A stretch of 19,315 nt of DNA from URHD0088 sp041488295 (GTDB lineage Bacteria > Pseudomonadota > Alphaproteobacteria > ATCC43930 > CGMCC-115725). Below, one piece after another: positions 1 to 6,981 of this stretch (position 1 is the stretch's first letter; the number at the start of each line of letters is the position of its first letter). The notes under the pieces are model-generated. The model saw only the letters and a list, made by a program, of their open reading frames with translations, was not told the origin of the DNA and did no database searches. The stretch spans positions 1 through 19,315 of the forward strand of contig JBGPOZ010000069.1 of NCBI GenBank assembly GCA_041488295.1, read 5' to 3'. The translations under genes and the position numbers were made by a program.

Positions 1-51
1 GTAGTTGAAATTGCGATAGGCGTTGGCGGTCCAAATCTGCTCGACGATCAT
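1..51 (-). CDS. MBL-fold metallo-hydrolase, N-terminal fragment (partial)
   Basis: Only the first 17 codons are in the window; they read MIVEQIWTANAYRNFNY on the minus strand from an ATG at 49-51. The pattern of an early hydrophobic strand followed by W-T-x-N-A-Y-R-N-F-N-Y resembles the start of glyoxalase II-like metallo-beta-lactamase-fold hydrolases of Alphaproteobacteria, where it leads into the first beta strands before the zinc-binding HxHxDH motif. That motif would lie beyond the window, so the assignment rests on memory of the N-terminal pattern only. A G-rich stretch upstream of the ATG (complement of about 57-66) could serve as ribosome binding site. The gene lies downstream of holC on the same strand, separated by 94 bp that contain hairpin repeats, so it may be transcribed separately. 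Confidence 0.5.
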   Translation of the reverse strand, partial: MIVEQIWTANAYRNFNY

Positions 52-124
52 CGCTTGCCCCCGGGGTTGTTTGCAAAAGAGTGTAGGGTCGTGGCCGGCG
101 CTTCGCCAGCGCTTCAACGCATTT

Positions 125-247
125 CCTCTCCCCTCGGGGAGAGGATCAAGGAGAGGGGGAGCCTCCGCTGATCGGCTGAGCGGGCGGAGGCTCCCCCTCA
201 CCCTCCCCACTTCGTGGGTCCCCTCCCTCTCCCCGTTGGGGCGAGGG
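125..247. repeat. Hairpin-rich intergenic repeat element (three stem-loop modules)
   Basis: Three palindromic modules lie side by side. At 125-144 a perfect 9-bp stem (CCTCTCCCC / GGGGAGAGG) closes a 2-nt loop. At 153-199 a perfect 16-bp stem (153-168 with 184-199) closes a 15-nt loop. At 225-247 a 10-bp stem with one mismatch closes a GTT loop. A small CCCAC-TTC-GTGGG hairpin sits at 206-218. The C/T-rich plus-strand composition, and the Pro-Ser-Pro / Gly-Glu-Gly peptides produced when it is translated, match the class of dispersed GC-rich intergenic repeats seen in many alphaproteobacterial genomes. A related single module occurs at 19164-19186. The repeat lies after the natural end of holC and before the MBL gene, so it could act as an mRNA 3' stabiliser or attenuator; that role is inferred. 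Confidence 0.75.
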
Positions 248-685
248 CTTTTGCCATCCGTTTGCCGTCTGCTGCCAGTATGTCAGATCGTGCCCTGCCG
301 CCTTGGCGAGGCGCCAGCGTTCGCGTGCGGCGGCGAGGGCGGCGTCATCGCGCCCGTCGAAGAGATCGAGGCAGCGGCGGTAGCGGGCGAGCGCGGCCGA
401 GCTCGTGCCGTCGGTCAGGACCAGCATGTCGGCGCCGTTCGGGTTCTCGTCCGCTTCGGTCAGCAAGATCGGCTGACGCTCGGCCGCGCCGTCGCGGCGG
501 CTGCCATGCGGCAGGAAGCTCGCATCGTCATAGGTCCACAGCAGCGCATCGAGATGCTCGACGCGCTCGCGCGAGCCGGCCATGACGAGGATGCGGAAGC
601 CGGCAGCAAGGCCGCGCTCCAAAAGCTTGGGCAGGGCGCGCTCGAGCGGGGTCGCCGTCAGATGGTAGAAGCCGATCTCGGTCAT
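146..685 (-). CDS. holC: DNA polymerase III subunit chi (HolC)
   Basis: The 179-residue protein begins MTEIGFYHLT, the typical chi start. It keeps the family landmarks: a Rossmann-like strand RILVMAGS near 31-38, LDALLWTYDDASFLPHG near 45-61, an ENPNGAD segment near 80-86 and a final THDL-like TYWQQTANGWQK block ending at residue 146. Chi bridges the clamp loader (via psi where present) to SSB at the replication fork. Alphaproteobacterial HolC proteins usually end about here, at roughly 145-150 residues. The remaining 33 residues are Pro/Gly/Glu/Ser-rich and are encoded entirely by the hairpin repeat at 146-247, so they are probably an acquired read-through tail. The gene follows pepA on the same strand with a 15-bp gap, the usual pepA-holC pairing. 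I see no strong Shine-Dalgarno sequence, so translation is probably coupled to pepA. Confidence 0.9.
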   Translation of the reverse strand: MTEIGFYHLTATPLERALPKLLERGLAAGFRILVMAGSRERVEHLDALLWTYDDASFLPHGSRRDGAAERQPILLTEADENPNGADMLVLTDGTSSAALARYRRCLDLFDGRDDAALAAARERWRLAKAAGHDLTYWQQTANGWQKPSPQRGEGGDPRSGEGEGEPPPAQPISGGSPSP

Positions 686-700
686 CGCGCCCGGCGCGCG

Positions 701-2197
701 TCAGCTTTCGTAATGATCGGCGACGAAGCGGTCGAGGAGGCGGACGCCGAACGCGGTCGCGCCCTTCGGCACGGTCGCCGTGTCCTTTTTCGACCAGGTC
801 GTGCCGGCGATGTCGAGATGCGCCCACGGCGTCTTCTCGACGAAGCGCTGCAGGAATTGCGCGGCGGTGATGCTGCCGCCGGCCCGGCCGCCGCTGATGT
901 TCTTGACATCGGCGGCATCGCTGTCGATCTCGCGGTCGTAACCCTCGCCGAGCGGCATGCGCCAGAGATGCTCGCCCACCGCCTTGCCGGCGGCGATGAG
1001 GCGATCGGCGAGCTCGTCATTGTTGGAGAAGAGCCCGGCATTCTCGTGGCCGAGCGCGACGATGATCGCGCCGGTCAAGGTCGCGAGGTCGACCATGAGG
1101 CGCGGCTTGAAGCGGTCCTGGCAGTACCAGAGCACGTCGGCGAGGACGAGGCGGCCTTCGGCGTCGGTGTTGAGGACCTCGATGGTCTGGCCCGACATCG
1201 AGGTGACGATGTCGCCCGGCCGCTGCGCCGAGCCCGAGGGCATGTTCTCGACGAGGCCGACGAGACCGATGGCGTTGACCTTCGCCTTGCGCCCGGCCAA
1301 GGCCTTCATCAACCCGATGACGACACCGGCGCCGGCCATGTCCCATTTCATGTCCCACATGCCGTCGGCCGGCTTGATCGAGATGCCGCCCGTGTCGAAG
1401 GTGACGCCCTTGCCGATGAAGGCGACCGGCGCCGCGTTCTTCGCATGGGGATCGCCCTTCCACTGCATGACGACGAGGCGCGGCGGACGCACGCTGCCCT
1501 GCCCGACGCCGAGCAGCGCACCCATGCCGAGTTTTTTCATGCGTTTTTCGTCGAGCACCTCGACCGTGACGCCGAGCGCCTGAATCTTCTTGGCCTGCGC
1601 CGCCAGGGTCTCGGGATAGATGACGTTGGCGGGCTCCGAGACGAGGTCGCGGGTGAAGAAGACGCCGTCGGCCACCTTCTCCAGTTTCTGGAACGACCGC
1701 TTTGCCGCCGCGGCGTTGGCGGCGAGCAAGGACAGCTTCGTCATCGTCGGCTTCTTATCCGGCTTTTCCTTGGTGCGATAGCGGTCGAAGCGGTAGGAGC
1801 GCAGATGGGCACCGAAGGCGATGTTGGCAGCCGCTTCCGCGGTGGCGAGCTTGTTGTCGAGCTCGTCGAGCAGAACCGCGGCTTCCTTCTCGCCGGCACC
1901 GTCGAGGTGGGCGATGAGATTGCCGCCGAGCGCCTGCAACTGCGCGGCGTCGATCGCGTTTGCCTTGCCGAGGCCGGCGAGGACGATGCGCGACAACGGC
2001 AGATTGGCCGGCGCCAGCACCGCCAGCAGCTGATCCTTCTTGCCGGTAAAGCGGCTCGCGGCAATGGCGCGGCGGAGCGCTCCTTGGGTCCGCTTGTCGA
2101 GATCGGCGGCGCTCGGCGTCAGCTTGCCATCATCGAGGACGCCGACGACGACGGCGCCCGATTTCGGCAGGGCATGTTCGCCAAAGATGATCTTCAT
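701..2197 (-). CDS. pepA: Leucyl aminopeptidase (M17 family)
   Basis: The 498-residue protein is a cytosolic, hexameric two-metal M17 aminopeptidase that removes N-terminal residues during peptide turnover. The catalytic domain has every expected residue with a constant offset of 7 from E. coli PepA: K263 and D268 in GKGVTFDTGG, K275 in SIKP, D286 in KWDM, then D345, E347 and R349 in NTDAEGRL. The N-terminal macro-like domain spans about 1-165. The ATG at 2195-2197 is preceded by AGAGGA four bases upstream, a good ribosome binding site. A TTGACT-17-TATCGG promoter candidate lies about 60-90 bp upstream. The gene is divergent from lptF and followed by holC. A DNA-binding recombination role like that of E. 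coli PepA/XerA is not assumed here. Confidence 0.96.
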   Translation of the reverse strand: MKIIFGEHALPKSGAVVVGVLDDGKLTPSAADLDKRTQGALRRAIAASRFTGKKDQLLAVLAPANLPLSRIVLAGLGKANAIDAAQLQALGGNLIAHLDGAGEKEAAVLLDELDNKLATAEAAANIAFGAHLRSYRFDRYRTKEKPDKKPTMTKLSLLAANAAAAKRSFQKLEKVADGVFFTRDLVSEPANVIYPETLAAQAKKIQALGVTVEVLDEKRMKKLGMGALLGVGQGSVRPPRLVVMQWKGDPHAKNAAPVAFIGKGVTFDTGGISIKPADGMWDMKWDMAGAGVVIGLMKALAGRKAKVNAIGLVGLVENMPSGSAQRPGDIVTSMSGQTIEVLNTDAEGRLVLADVLWYCQDRFKPRLMVDLATLTGAIIVALGHENAGLFSNNDELADRLIAAGKAVGEHLWRMPLGEGYDREIDSDAADVKNISGGRAGGSITAAQFLQRFVEKTPWAHLDIAGTTWSKKDTATVPKGATAFGVRLLDRFVADHYES

Positions 2198-2250
2198 GCG
2201 GTCCTCTCAAGAGATGATCGTGGGCGGGGAAGCCGGCGCGCAACGCCGAA

Positions 2251-2263
2251 CTATCGCCGATAG
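2251..2263. promoter_or_regulatory. 13-bp perfect palindrome over the pepA -10 region
   Basis: CTATCG-C-CGATAG is a perfect inverted repeat with 6-bp half sites and one central base. It covers the proposed -10 hexamer of the pepA promoter, in the divergent pepA/lptF intergenic region. Position and symmetry suit a repressor operator, but no known motif is recognised and chance cannot be excluded. Confidence 0.3.
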
Positions 2264-2285
2264 ACGTTACGCGCGCGCAAGTCAA
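2257..2285 (-). promoter_or_regulatory. Candidate pepA-holC promoter
   Basis: On the minus strand TTGACT (complement of 2280-2285) is followed by a 17-bp spacer and TATCGG (complement of 2257-2262). This fits the relaxed sigma-70 promoter pattern of Alphaproteobacteria, where -35 TTGAC is well kept and -10 is loose. It would place the transcript start near 2250, leaving a leader of about 50 nt before the pepA ATG. Confidence 0.5.
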
Positions 2286-2331
2286 TCGGAAGCTCGGGCC
2301 GCGGGCCGGGGCAAGCGTCGAAAATTTGCAA

Positions 2332-2370
2332 CTAGGCTTGGGCGGGCGCCGCCATATAGATTGCGGACAA
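2332..2370 (+). promoter_or_regulatory. Possible lptF promoter with leaderless start
   Basis: A TATAGA hexamer at 2355-2360 stands out in GC-rich surroundings and ends only 9 bases before the lptF ATG. With the usual -10 to start distance, transcription would begin at about 2367-2370, on or just before the ATG. The ATG has no recognisable Shine-Dalgarno sequence, which is consistent with a leaderless or near-leaderless mRNA. The -35 is poor (CTAGGC at 2332-2337 with a 17-bp spacer), so this is tentative. Confidence 0.25.
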
Positions 2371-3494
2371 TGGATCGGCTCACCCTGTATATGCTGCGCC
2401 AGAGCCTCGGCACGGCGATCTTCGTCACGGCGGCGCTGACCGCCGCGATCTGGCTGACGCAGTCGCTGCGCCTCGTCGATCTCATCGTCAATCGCGGCCT
2501 CTCGGCCGGGCTCTTCTTCTATCTCGGCGTCCTGACCTTGCCGCGCTTCGTCGAGATCGTGATGCCGATCGGCATCTTCATCGCCGTGCTCTTCACCTAC
2601 AACAGGCTGATCACCGAAAGCGAGATCGTCGTCATGCGCGCCGCCGGCGTCAGCCAATTCGGCCTCGCCAAGCCGGCGCTGGCGCTCGGCGCCGTCGGCA
2701 TGGTGCTTCTCTTCTCGCTTTCGGCCTATTTCCTGCCGACCGCGAACCGCGCCTTCAAGGACCTGCAATTCCAGATCCGCAACAAATTCGCCGCGGCGAT
2801 CATTCAGGAGGGGACATTTACGGCGATCTCGGAAAACCTCACCGTCTTCGTGCGCACGCGCGAGACGAATGGCGAGCTCACCGGCTTCCTCGTCCAGGAC
2901 GAGCGCGACCGCGTGAAGCCGGTGACGATCGTCGCCGACCGCGGCGCCTTCGTTGCCGGCGCCGACGGATCGCGCATCCTGCTCATCAACGGCAATCGTC
3001 AGCAATTGGATCGCGCCACCGGCAAGCTCTCGGTGCTCTCTTTCGACAAATACACGCTCGACATCGCCGAGCTGCACGACGGTCCGGAGGGACGGGCGCG
3101 CGAGCCGCAGGAGCGCTATTTCTCCGAGCTCCTGTTCCCAACCGACGCGGCCGGCGATCCGCAATTGCAGCGCAGCCTCCTGGTCGAGGCGAACCAACGC
3201 CTCGTAACGCCGCTTACGGTCTTCTCCCTCACCTTCATCGCGCTCGCCGCGCTGCTCTGCGGCGAGTTCAACCGGCGCGGCCAAATCCGCCGCATCCTCC
3301 TCGCCGTCCTGCTCGCCTTCCTGTTCGAGGCCGCCGATTTGGGGCTGCGCAATCTCGCGACGCGCTCGCCGACCATCATCCCGCTCATCTACCTCAACGC
3401 AATGCTGCCGATGATCATCGCCGGCTTCATGCTGTTTCACGATCCGCGCCGCGCCATCGGCCGCCGCGGAACGCTGCCGGCACCGGCCGAGTAG
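2370..3494 (+). CDS. lptF: LPS export ABC transporter permease LptF
   Basis: The protein has 374 residues and belongs to the YjgP/YjgQ permease family. With LptG and the LptB ATPase (not in this window) it extracts LPS from the inner membrane and pushes it onto the periplasmic LptA bridge. Three N-terminal membrane segments (about 11-31, 47-77 and 100-121) precede a periplasmic beta-jellyroll domain (about 125-275), followed by three C-terminal segments (about 281-297, 309-330 and 339-360). The cytoplasmic coupling segment TESEIVVMRAAGVS, near 82-95, is the usual LptB contact. I chose the ATG at 2370 because MDRLTLYMLRQ matches family starts; the open frame extends upstream without family similarity. 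lptG follows after 9 bp. The first gene of a plus-strand operon. Confidence 0.93.
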   Translation: MDRLTLYMLRQSLGTAIFVTAALTAAIWLTQSLRLVDLIVNRGLSAGLFFYLGVLTLPRFVEIVMPIGIFIAVLFTYNRLITESEIVVMRAAGVSQFGLAKPALALGAVGMVLLFSLSAYFLPTANRAFKDLQFQIRNKFAAAIIQEGTFTAISENLTVFVRTRETNGELTGFLVQDERDRVKPVTIVADRGAFVAGADGSRILLINGNRQQLDRATGKLSVLSFDKYTLDIAELHDGPEGRAREPQERYFSELLFPTDAAGDPQLQRSLLVEANQRLVTPLTVFSLTFIALAALLCGEFNRRGQIRRILLAVLLAFLFEAADLGLRNLATRSPTIIPLIYLNAMLPMIIAGFMLFHDPRRAIGRRGTLPAPAE

Positions 3495-3503
3495 GCATCG
3501 GAA

Positions 3504-4631
3504 ATGTACGCCGTCCCCATCGCCAAGACCTTGTCCGCATACCTCGCCCGCCAGTTCCTTGTCTGGTGCGGCGCGGTCTTCGCGGTCATGCTGACGATCA
3601 CGTTCCTGCTCGACTATCTCGATCTGATCCGACGCAGCTCCGCCCGCCCCGAGGCGACGCTCGGCCTGTTGCTGGAGATGGCGGCGCTAAAGCTGCCGCA
3701 CATGTCGCAGGAGGTTCTGCCCTTCGGCGTGCTGTTCGGGACGATGCTGGCGTTTTGGCGCCTCACCCGCACCAACGAGCTGGTGGTGGCGCGCGCCGCC
3801 GGCGTCTCGGTCTGGCAGTTCCTGACGCCGGCGATCATGCTCGCGCTGGTCATCGGCGTTTTCGCCGTCACCGTCTTCAACCCGATCGCTTCGGCGACCC
3901 AGGCGCTGTACGAGACCATGGAAGCGCGCGTGCTGCGCGGTTCGAGCGGCCAATTCGCCCTGTCGCGCTCCGGCCTATGGCTGCGCGAGACGGATGAAGA
4001 GGGTAACGAGCGGATGCTGCACGCTGAGCGCTCGGCGAGCGGCGACATCGAGCTCAAGGACGTCACGATCCTCTTCTTCCAAAGCACCGAGCAAGCGGGT
4101 GCGCATGTCGATCAATTCACCAGCCGGGTCGATGCGAAAGAGGTCCGGCTCCTGCCCAATCGCTGGGAGGTGATCGACGGAACGCGCTGGCAGCAGAATG
4201 GCGAGCAGGAGCCGTTCACGCGGATGGAGCTGCCCACATATCTGACGCCGCGCAAGATCCAGGACAGCTTCGCTTCGCCCGAGACGATGTCGTTCTGGGA
4301 GTTGCCGGCATTCATTCATCTGCTCGAGGTTTCGGGCTTCGCGGCGCAGCGTCATCGCCTCTATTTCTACGCCCTGCTCGCCCGCCCCTTCCTGCTCTGC
4401 GCCATGGTGCTGATCGCCGCCACCTTCAGCCTCAGAATGCACCGCCGCGGCGGCGCGACCCTGATGATCGTCGGCGGCGTCGCCACCGCCTTCCTGCTCT
4501 TCTTCCTGTCGAACTTCGTCTTCGTCCTCGGCCTGTCGGCGACCGTTCCGGTCGCGCTCGCCGCATGGACGCCGGCCGGAATCGCCATGCTGCTTGGGCT
4601 GACGCTCCTGCTCCATCTCGAGGACGGCTAG
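3504..4631 (+). CDS. lptG: LPS export ABC transporter permease LptG
   Basis: The 375-residue protein is the second YjgP/YjgQ permease of the LptB2FG extractor in the inner membrane. Visible layout: a membrane segment near 17-37, a second hydrophobic block near 51-86, a third near 105-125, a periplasmic jellyroll domain of about 130-280 and three C-terminal segments near 285-308, 316-338 and 345-370. The coupling helix region reads RTNELVVARAAGVS (about 89-102), matching the equivalent part of LptF. LptF and LptG are told apart here by order (F before G) and by overall sequence feel, so a swap of names is possible but unlikely. The start ATG lies 9 bp after the lptF stop with only a weak GGA upstream, which suggests translational coupling. 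lptD follows after 5 bp. Confidence 0.92.
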   Translation: MYAVPIAKTLSAYLARQFLVWCGAVFAVMLTITFLLDYLDLIRRSSARPEATLGLLLEMAALKLPHMSQEVLPFGVLFGTMLAFWRLTRTNELVVARAAGVSVWQFLTPAIMLALVIGVFAVTVFNPIASATQALYETMEARVLRGSSGQFALSRSGLWLRETDEEGNERMLHAERSASGDIELKDVTILFFQSTEQAGAHVDQFTSRVDAKEVRLLPNRWEVIDGTRWQQNGEQEPFTRMELPTYLTPRKIQDSFASPETMSFWELPAFIHLLEVSGFAAQRHRLYFYALLARPFLLCAMVLIAATFSLRMHRRGGATLMIVGGVATAFLLFFLSNFVFVLGLSATVPVALAAWTPAGIAMLLGLTLLLHLEDG

Positions 4632-4636
4632 TCGAA

Positions 4637-6859
4637 ATGCGAGGGGGGCTCATCGCCGCCGGCTTGCTTGCGCTGCTGCTGGCGGCCGGCACGGCCCGCG
4701 CCCAGGATGCGACGCCGCCGGACGGCGCGGCCGAGGGCGGGAACGGACCGCGCGGGCGCCTCGTCTCGCGCTCATCGGCGCCGATTCTGTTCTCGGCCGA
4801 CGAGGTGCAGAACGACGATGAGCTCGGCCTCGTCGTCGCCATAGGCCACGTGCAGATCAGCCAGGACAAGCGGACCCTGCTGGCCGACACGGTGACGTAC
4901 AACCGCAACACCGACACCATGACCGCGTCGGGTCATGTCAGCTTGCTCGAGCCAACCGGAGAAATCCTCTTCGCCGATTTCGTCGATCTCAGCAATCGCT
5001 TCGAGGACGGCTTCCTGCTCAATATCCGTCTGCTGCTGACCGACCGCACCCGGATCGCCGCCAACACCGGACGGCGGATTGCCGGCGAGCGCACCGAGCT
5101 GCGGCGCGGCGTCTACTCGCCCTGCGATCTGTGCAAGGAGGATCCGACCAGCCCGCCGACCTGGCAGATCCGCGCCGAGCGCATCATCCACGACAAGGAC
5201 TCGCAGACCATCGAATACCGCGATGCGATCCTCGAGGTCGGCGGCGTCCCGGTGCTCTACACGCCCTACCTCGCGCATCCCGATCCGTCGGTGAAGCGCC
5301 GCAGCGGCCTCCTGCCGCCGACGATCGGCTTCGGCGGCAATCTCGGAGCGCATGTGTCGGCGCCGTTCTACTGGGCGATCGCGCCCGATCGCGACGCGAC
5401 CTTCATCCCGATCATCACCGAGAGCGCCGGCCAAGTCGCCGCCGGCGACTACCGGCAACGCTTTTCCGACGGTGCGTTGCGCCTCAATGCCAGCATCAAC
5501 AACGGTCGTCGTCCGGAAAACGATGAGCCGACCCTCCGCGGCCATGTCAGCGGATCGGGCCAATGGGCCATCGATCAGACCTGGCGCACCGGCTTCGATG
5601 TCGAGCGGTCGACCGATCAGACATATCTTCAGCGCTTCCATTTCGACAACAGCAGCAACTTCCTGACGAGCCGCGTCTATGCCGAGGCGTTCCGCCAGCG
5701 CAGCTTCCTCGGCATCGACGCCTATTCCTTCCAGCCGTTGCGCCAGGGCGTCGGCGACAGCGGCCAGCCGATCGTCCTGCCGGTCATCGACTACAACTGG
5801 ATCTCGCCGCCTGGGGTGCTGGGCGGACGGGTCAATCTCGACGCCAATTTCCTCGACCTCAACCGCTCGCGCGGCACCGGCAGTCACCGATTGTCGCTCG
5901 GCACCGGTTGGACACGGCCCTTCGTCGGACCGATCGGCGACCTTTGGACCGTCTCGCTGACGACCCGCGGCGATGCCTACTACTCGACCGATCTGCAGCT
6001 CGCCCCGGGGCAGCGGGCGCAGGATCCGTTCGCCGGACGGGTTTTTCCGCAGGCTGGGCTCGAGTGGCGCTATCCGCTCATTCGCCGCGGCGAGAACTAC
6101 GCACAGACGATCGAGCCGATCGCTGCGATTTTTGCCGGACCACGCGGCGGCAATCCGCCGACCATACCGAACGAGGACAGCACCGCGTTCGATTTCGACG
6201 ACACCGACCTCTTCGTCGGCAACCGCTTTCCCGGCCTCGACCGCGTCGATGGCGGCGAGCGCGTCGATTACGGGCTGCACGGCACGATCTACGGCGATCG
6301 CGGCGGCTCGTCCAATTTCCTCATCGGCCAAAGCCACCGCTTTCAACACGAGAGCGGCTTTCCGCTGCGCTCCGGCGTCGAGGGCAAGCTGTCGGACATC
6401 GTTGGCCATATCGGCGTGTCGCCGAGCGGCTATTTCGACACGACCTACCGCTTCCGCCTCGACAAGAACGATTTCCGCCCGTTGCGCCAAGAAGTGACCT
6501 TCGGTGGCGGCCCCGAAAGCCTGCGGGCGTCGATCAGTTACATCAAGCTGCCGCCCGATTTCCTCAGCAACGACACCAACAATCGCCAGCAGCTCTCGGT
6601 CGGGCTGACGACGAGCCTGTCACGCTATTGGACGGTCGCCTTGGCGACGACGCGCAACCTCGTCGCCAATCCTGGATCGGTCTCGTCCGGCATCGTCGCC
6701 ACATATCAGGACGAGTGCCTCTCGGTCGTCACCGCGCTCTCGCAATCGGGTGTTGCCAATCGCGATGTGAAACCGGGCGCCTCGCTCGTCTTCACGATCG
6801 TCTTCAAGGGCCTTGGCGAGATCAACGTGCCCACGTTCTCGACCACCGGCATCCGCTGA
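4637..6859 (+). CDS. lptD: LPS-assembly protein LptD (outer membrane translocon)
   Basis: The 740-residue precursor starts at the ATG at 4637, which gives a textbook signal peptide (MRGG, hydrophobic core, then TARA cleaved after about residue 22). An N-terminal OstA/LptA-like domain runs from about 48 to 120 (ILFSADEVQNDDELGLVVAIGHV), followed by the conserved segment with GGVPVLYTPYL and HPDPSVKRRSGLLPP, and then a long beta-barrel region to the C-terminus. The mature protein holds only three cysteines: C163 and C166 in a CDLC motif, and C694 in DECLS. That fits one long-range disulfide plus a spare thiol, unlike the two disulfides of E. coli LptD. LptD with LptE inserts LPS into the outer leaflet. 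Upstream lptG ends 5 bp away; surA, its folding helper, follows after 122 bp. Confidence 0.95.
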   Translation: MRGGLIAAGLLALLLAAGTARAQDATPPDGAAEGGNGPRGRLVSRSSAPILFSADEVQNDDELGLVVAIGHVQISQDKRTLLADTVTYNRNTDTMTASGHVSLLEPTGEILFADFVDLSNRFEDGFLLNIRLLLTDRTRIAANTGRRIAGERTELRRGVYSPCDLCKEDPTSPPTWQIRAERIIHDKDSQTIEYRDAILEVGGVPVLYTPYLAHPDPSVKRRSGLLPPTIGFGGNLGAHVSAPFYWAIAPDRDATFIPIITESAGQVAAGDYRQRFSDGALRLNASINNGRRPENDEPTLRGHVSGSGQWAIDQTWRTGFDVERSTDQTYLQRFHFDNSSNFLTSRVYAEAFRQRSFLGIDAYSFQPLRQGVGDSGQPIVLPVIDYNWISPPGVLGGRVNLDANFLDLNRSRGTGSHRLSLGTGWTRPFVGPIGDLWTVSLTTRGDAYYSTDLQLAPGQRAQDPFAGRVFPQAGLEWRYPLIRRGENYAQTIEPIAAIFAGPRGGNPPTIPNEDSTAFDFDDTDLFVGNRFPGLDRVDGGERVDYGLHGTIYGDRGGSSNFLIGQSHRFQHESGFPLRSGVEGKLSDIVGHIGVSPSGYFDTTYRFRLDKNDFRPLRQEVTFGGGPESLRASISYIKLPPDFLSNDTNNRQQLSVGLTTSLSRYWTVALATTRNLVANPGSVSSGIVATYQDECLSVVTALSQSGVANRDVKPGASLVFTIVFKGLGEINVPTFSTTGIR

Positions 6860-6888
6860 GGCGATGTGCGATACGAGGAGAATTAAGT

Positions 6889-6908
6889 ATTACGTCCAAT
6901 TACGTCCT
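6889..6908 (+). repeat. Tandem 10-bp direct repeat upstream of surA
   Basis: ATTACGTCCA at 6889-6898 is followed directly by ATTACGTCCT at 6899-6908, identical at 9 of 10 positions. A spacing of one helical turn is typical of paired half-sites for a DNA-binding protein. It lies in an unusually AT-rich pocket (about 6880-6930) of the lptD-surA gap. Confidence 0.45.
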
Positions 6909-6932
6909 ATCGATGACGATCAATTCAATGCG

Positions 6933-6946
6933 GCGAGCCGGCTCGC
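6933..6946. promoter_or_regulatory. 14-bp perfect palindrome upstream of surA
   Basis: GCGAGCC-GGCTCGC is a perfect inverted repeat lying just upstream of, and overlapping by two bases, the weak -35 element proposed for surA. It could be an operator or a small hairpin. No known factor is recognised. Confidence 0.3.
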
Positions 6947-6974
6947 GACAAGCGCCGGCCGCCCGGTGTATCAT
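6945..6974 (+). promoter_or_regulatory. Possible surA promoter with leaderless start
   Basis: GCGACA at 6945-6950, an 18-bp spacer, and TATCAT at 6969-6974 (five of six consensus -10 bases). Transcription would start at about 6981-6982, which is the A of the surA ATG; that ATG has no Shine-Dalgarno sequence. The -35 is only a partial match. Confidence 0.3.
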
Positions 6975-6981
6975 CGCCGCG

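Noticed and set aside
23..2263. A 746-codon open frame on the plus strand, antisense to holC and pepA
   Set aside because: Its translation is dominated by R, A, G, E and D in a low-complexity pattern typical of antisense frames in GC-rich DNA. The minus-strand genes have complete family motifs.
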